From NCBI GenBank assembly GCA_024639025.1, contig JAHEJF010000151.1, positions 1 through 5,726 of the forward strand: a DNA stretch of 5,726 nucleotides, read 5' to 3'. Shown piece by piece: positions 5,512 through 5,726 of this stretch. The notes under the pieces were generated by a model. The model was not told the origin of the DNA. It did not search any database and saw only the letters and a program-made list of their open reading frames with translations. Both the position numbers and the translations under genes were made by a program. Source of the DNA: Ahrensia sp. (GTDB lineage: Bacteria > Pseudomonadota > Alphaproteobacteria > Rhizobiales > Rhizobiaceae). Each line of letters starts with the position of its first letter. Position 1 is the first letter of the stretch.

Positions 5512-5726
5512 ATGATGCAAGCCGCCACCTCTGACAATATTGCCGACTTCGAGATCTACAAGCGTGTGCTCAACCAACGGGCAGACCCCGGTCAGATCGC
5601 TGAACTTGTCGAGGCGATTTCCAGTCGCCTACTGGCAGGTCTCGGCAAGTCATTTGAAGAGCTCGAATATGACTTCGGATTTGCGGTCGAAAAGCATTCA
5701 CCTGATTTTGATTTCTCGAAGGGCGA
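5512..5726 (+). CDS. fliM: Probable flagellar motor switch protein FliM (N-terminal 71 residues, cut by window end)
   Basis: The frame is open from tandem ATGs (5512 and 5515) to the window end, giving 71 residues. Either ATG could start; AGG at 5504-5506 is seven bases from the second and four from the first, so the second is slightly favoured. The visible part is hydrophilic and acidic, with a helix-like segment of about 26-50 (DPGQIAELVEAISSRLLAGL) followed by EELEYDFGFAVEK. There is no signal peptide or membrane segment. I did not recognise FliM from these residues alone: the enterobacterial N-terminal LSQ.EIDALL peptide that binds phosphorylated CheY is not evident. The call rests on position, because in Agrobacterium and Sinorhizobium motA is joined to fliM, fliN, fliG and flhB. 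FliM is a C-ring protein controlling rotation. Another C-ring or unrelated flagellar gene remains possible. Confidence 0.6.
   Translation, partial: MMQAATSDNIADFEIYKRVLNQRADPGQIAELVEAISSRLLAGLGKSFEELEYDFGFAVEKHSPDFDFSKG

Overview
The window is a compact stretch of flagellar genes from an alphaproteobacterium, most likely of the order Hyphomicrobiales (Rhizobiales). The assignment rests on gene order: motA followed by a probable fliM on the plus strand, and divergently a DUF1217 gene, flgF, fliI, a small membrane-protein gene, flgB, flgC and fliE. From memory, this is the arrangement of the flagellar clusters of Sinorhizobium meliloti and Agrobacterium. The sequence alone does not fix genus or species. 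Base composition looks moderately GC-rich (not counted exactly) and evenly so; I see no sign of an insertion or recent transfer.

Layout. Minus strand, in order of transcription from about 4511 down to 1: DUF1217 protein (4511-3732), flgF (3686-2964), fliI (2960-1620), uncharacterised single-pass membrane protein (1623-1063), flgB (1009-656), flgC (654-235) and the 5' part of fliE (238 to the window edge). Most junctions are extremely tight: ATGA overlaps at fliI/membrane protein and flgC/fliE, a 1-base gap at flgB/flgC and a 3-base gap at flgF/fliI. Only two gaps (45 and 53 bases) separate other members, so this is almost certainly one operon. Plus strand: motA (from a GTG at 4643 to 5500), then 11 bases later the start of a gene that is probably fliM, cut by the window end. 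The 131-base divergent region 4512-4642 must carry the promoters for both units. It holds an unusual set of related TTG-N3/4-CAA dyads.

Together the genes encode the proximal rod (FlgB, FlgC, FlgF), the adaptor between the MS ring and rod (FliE), the export ATPase (FliI), one stator subunit (MotA) and probably a C-ring switch protein (FliM). The two least understood products, the DUF1217 protein and the membrane protein in the slot where many bacteria carry fliJ, are embedded in the operon by coupling or spacing and are the most interesting biology here. I found no RNA genes, CRISPR, mobile elements or convincing intrinsic terminators.
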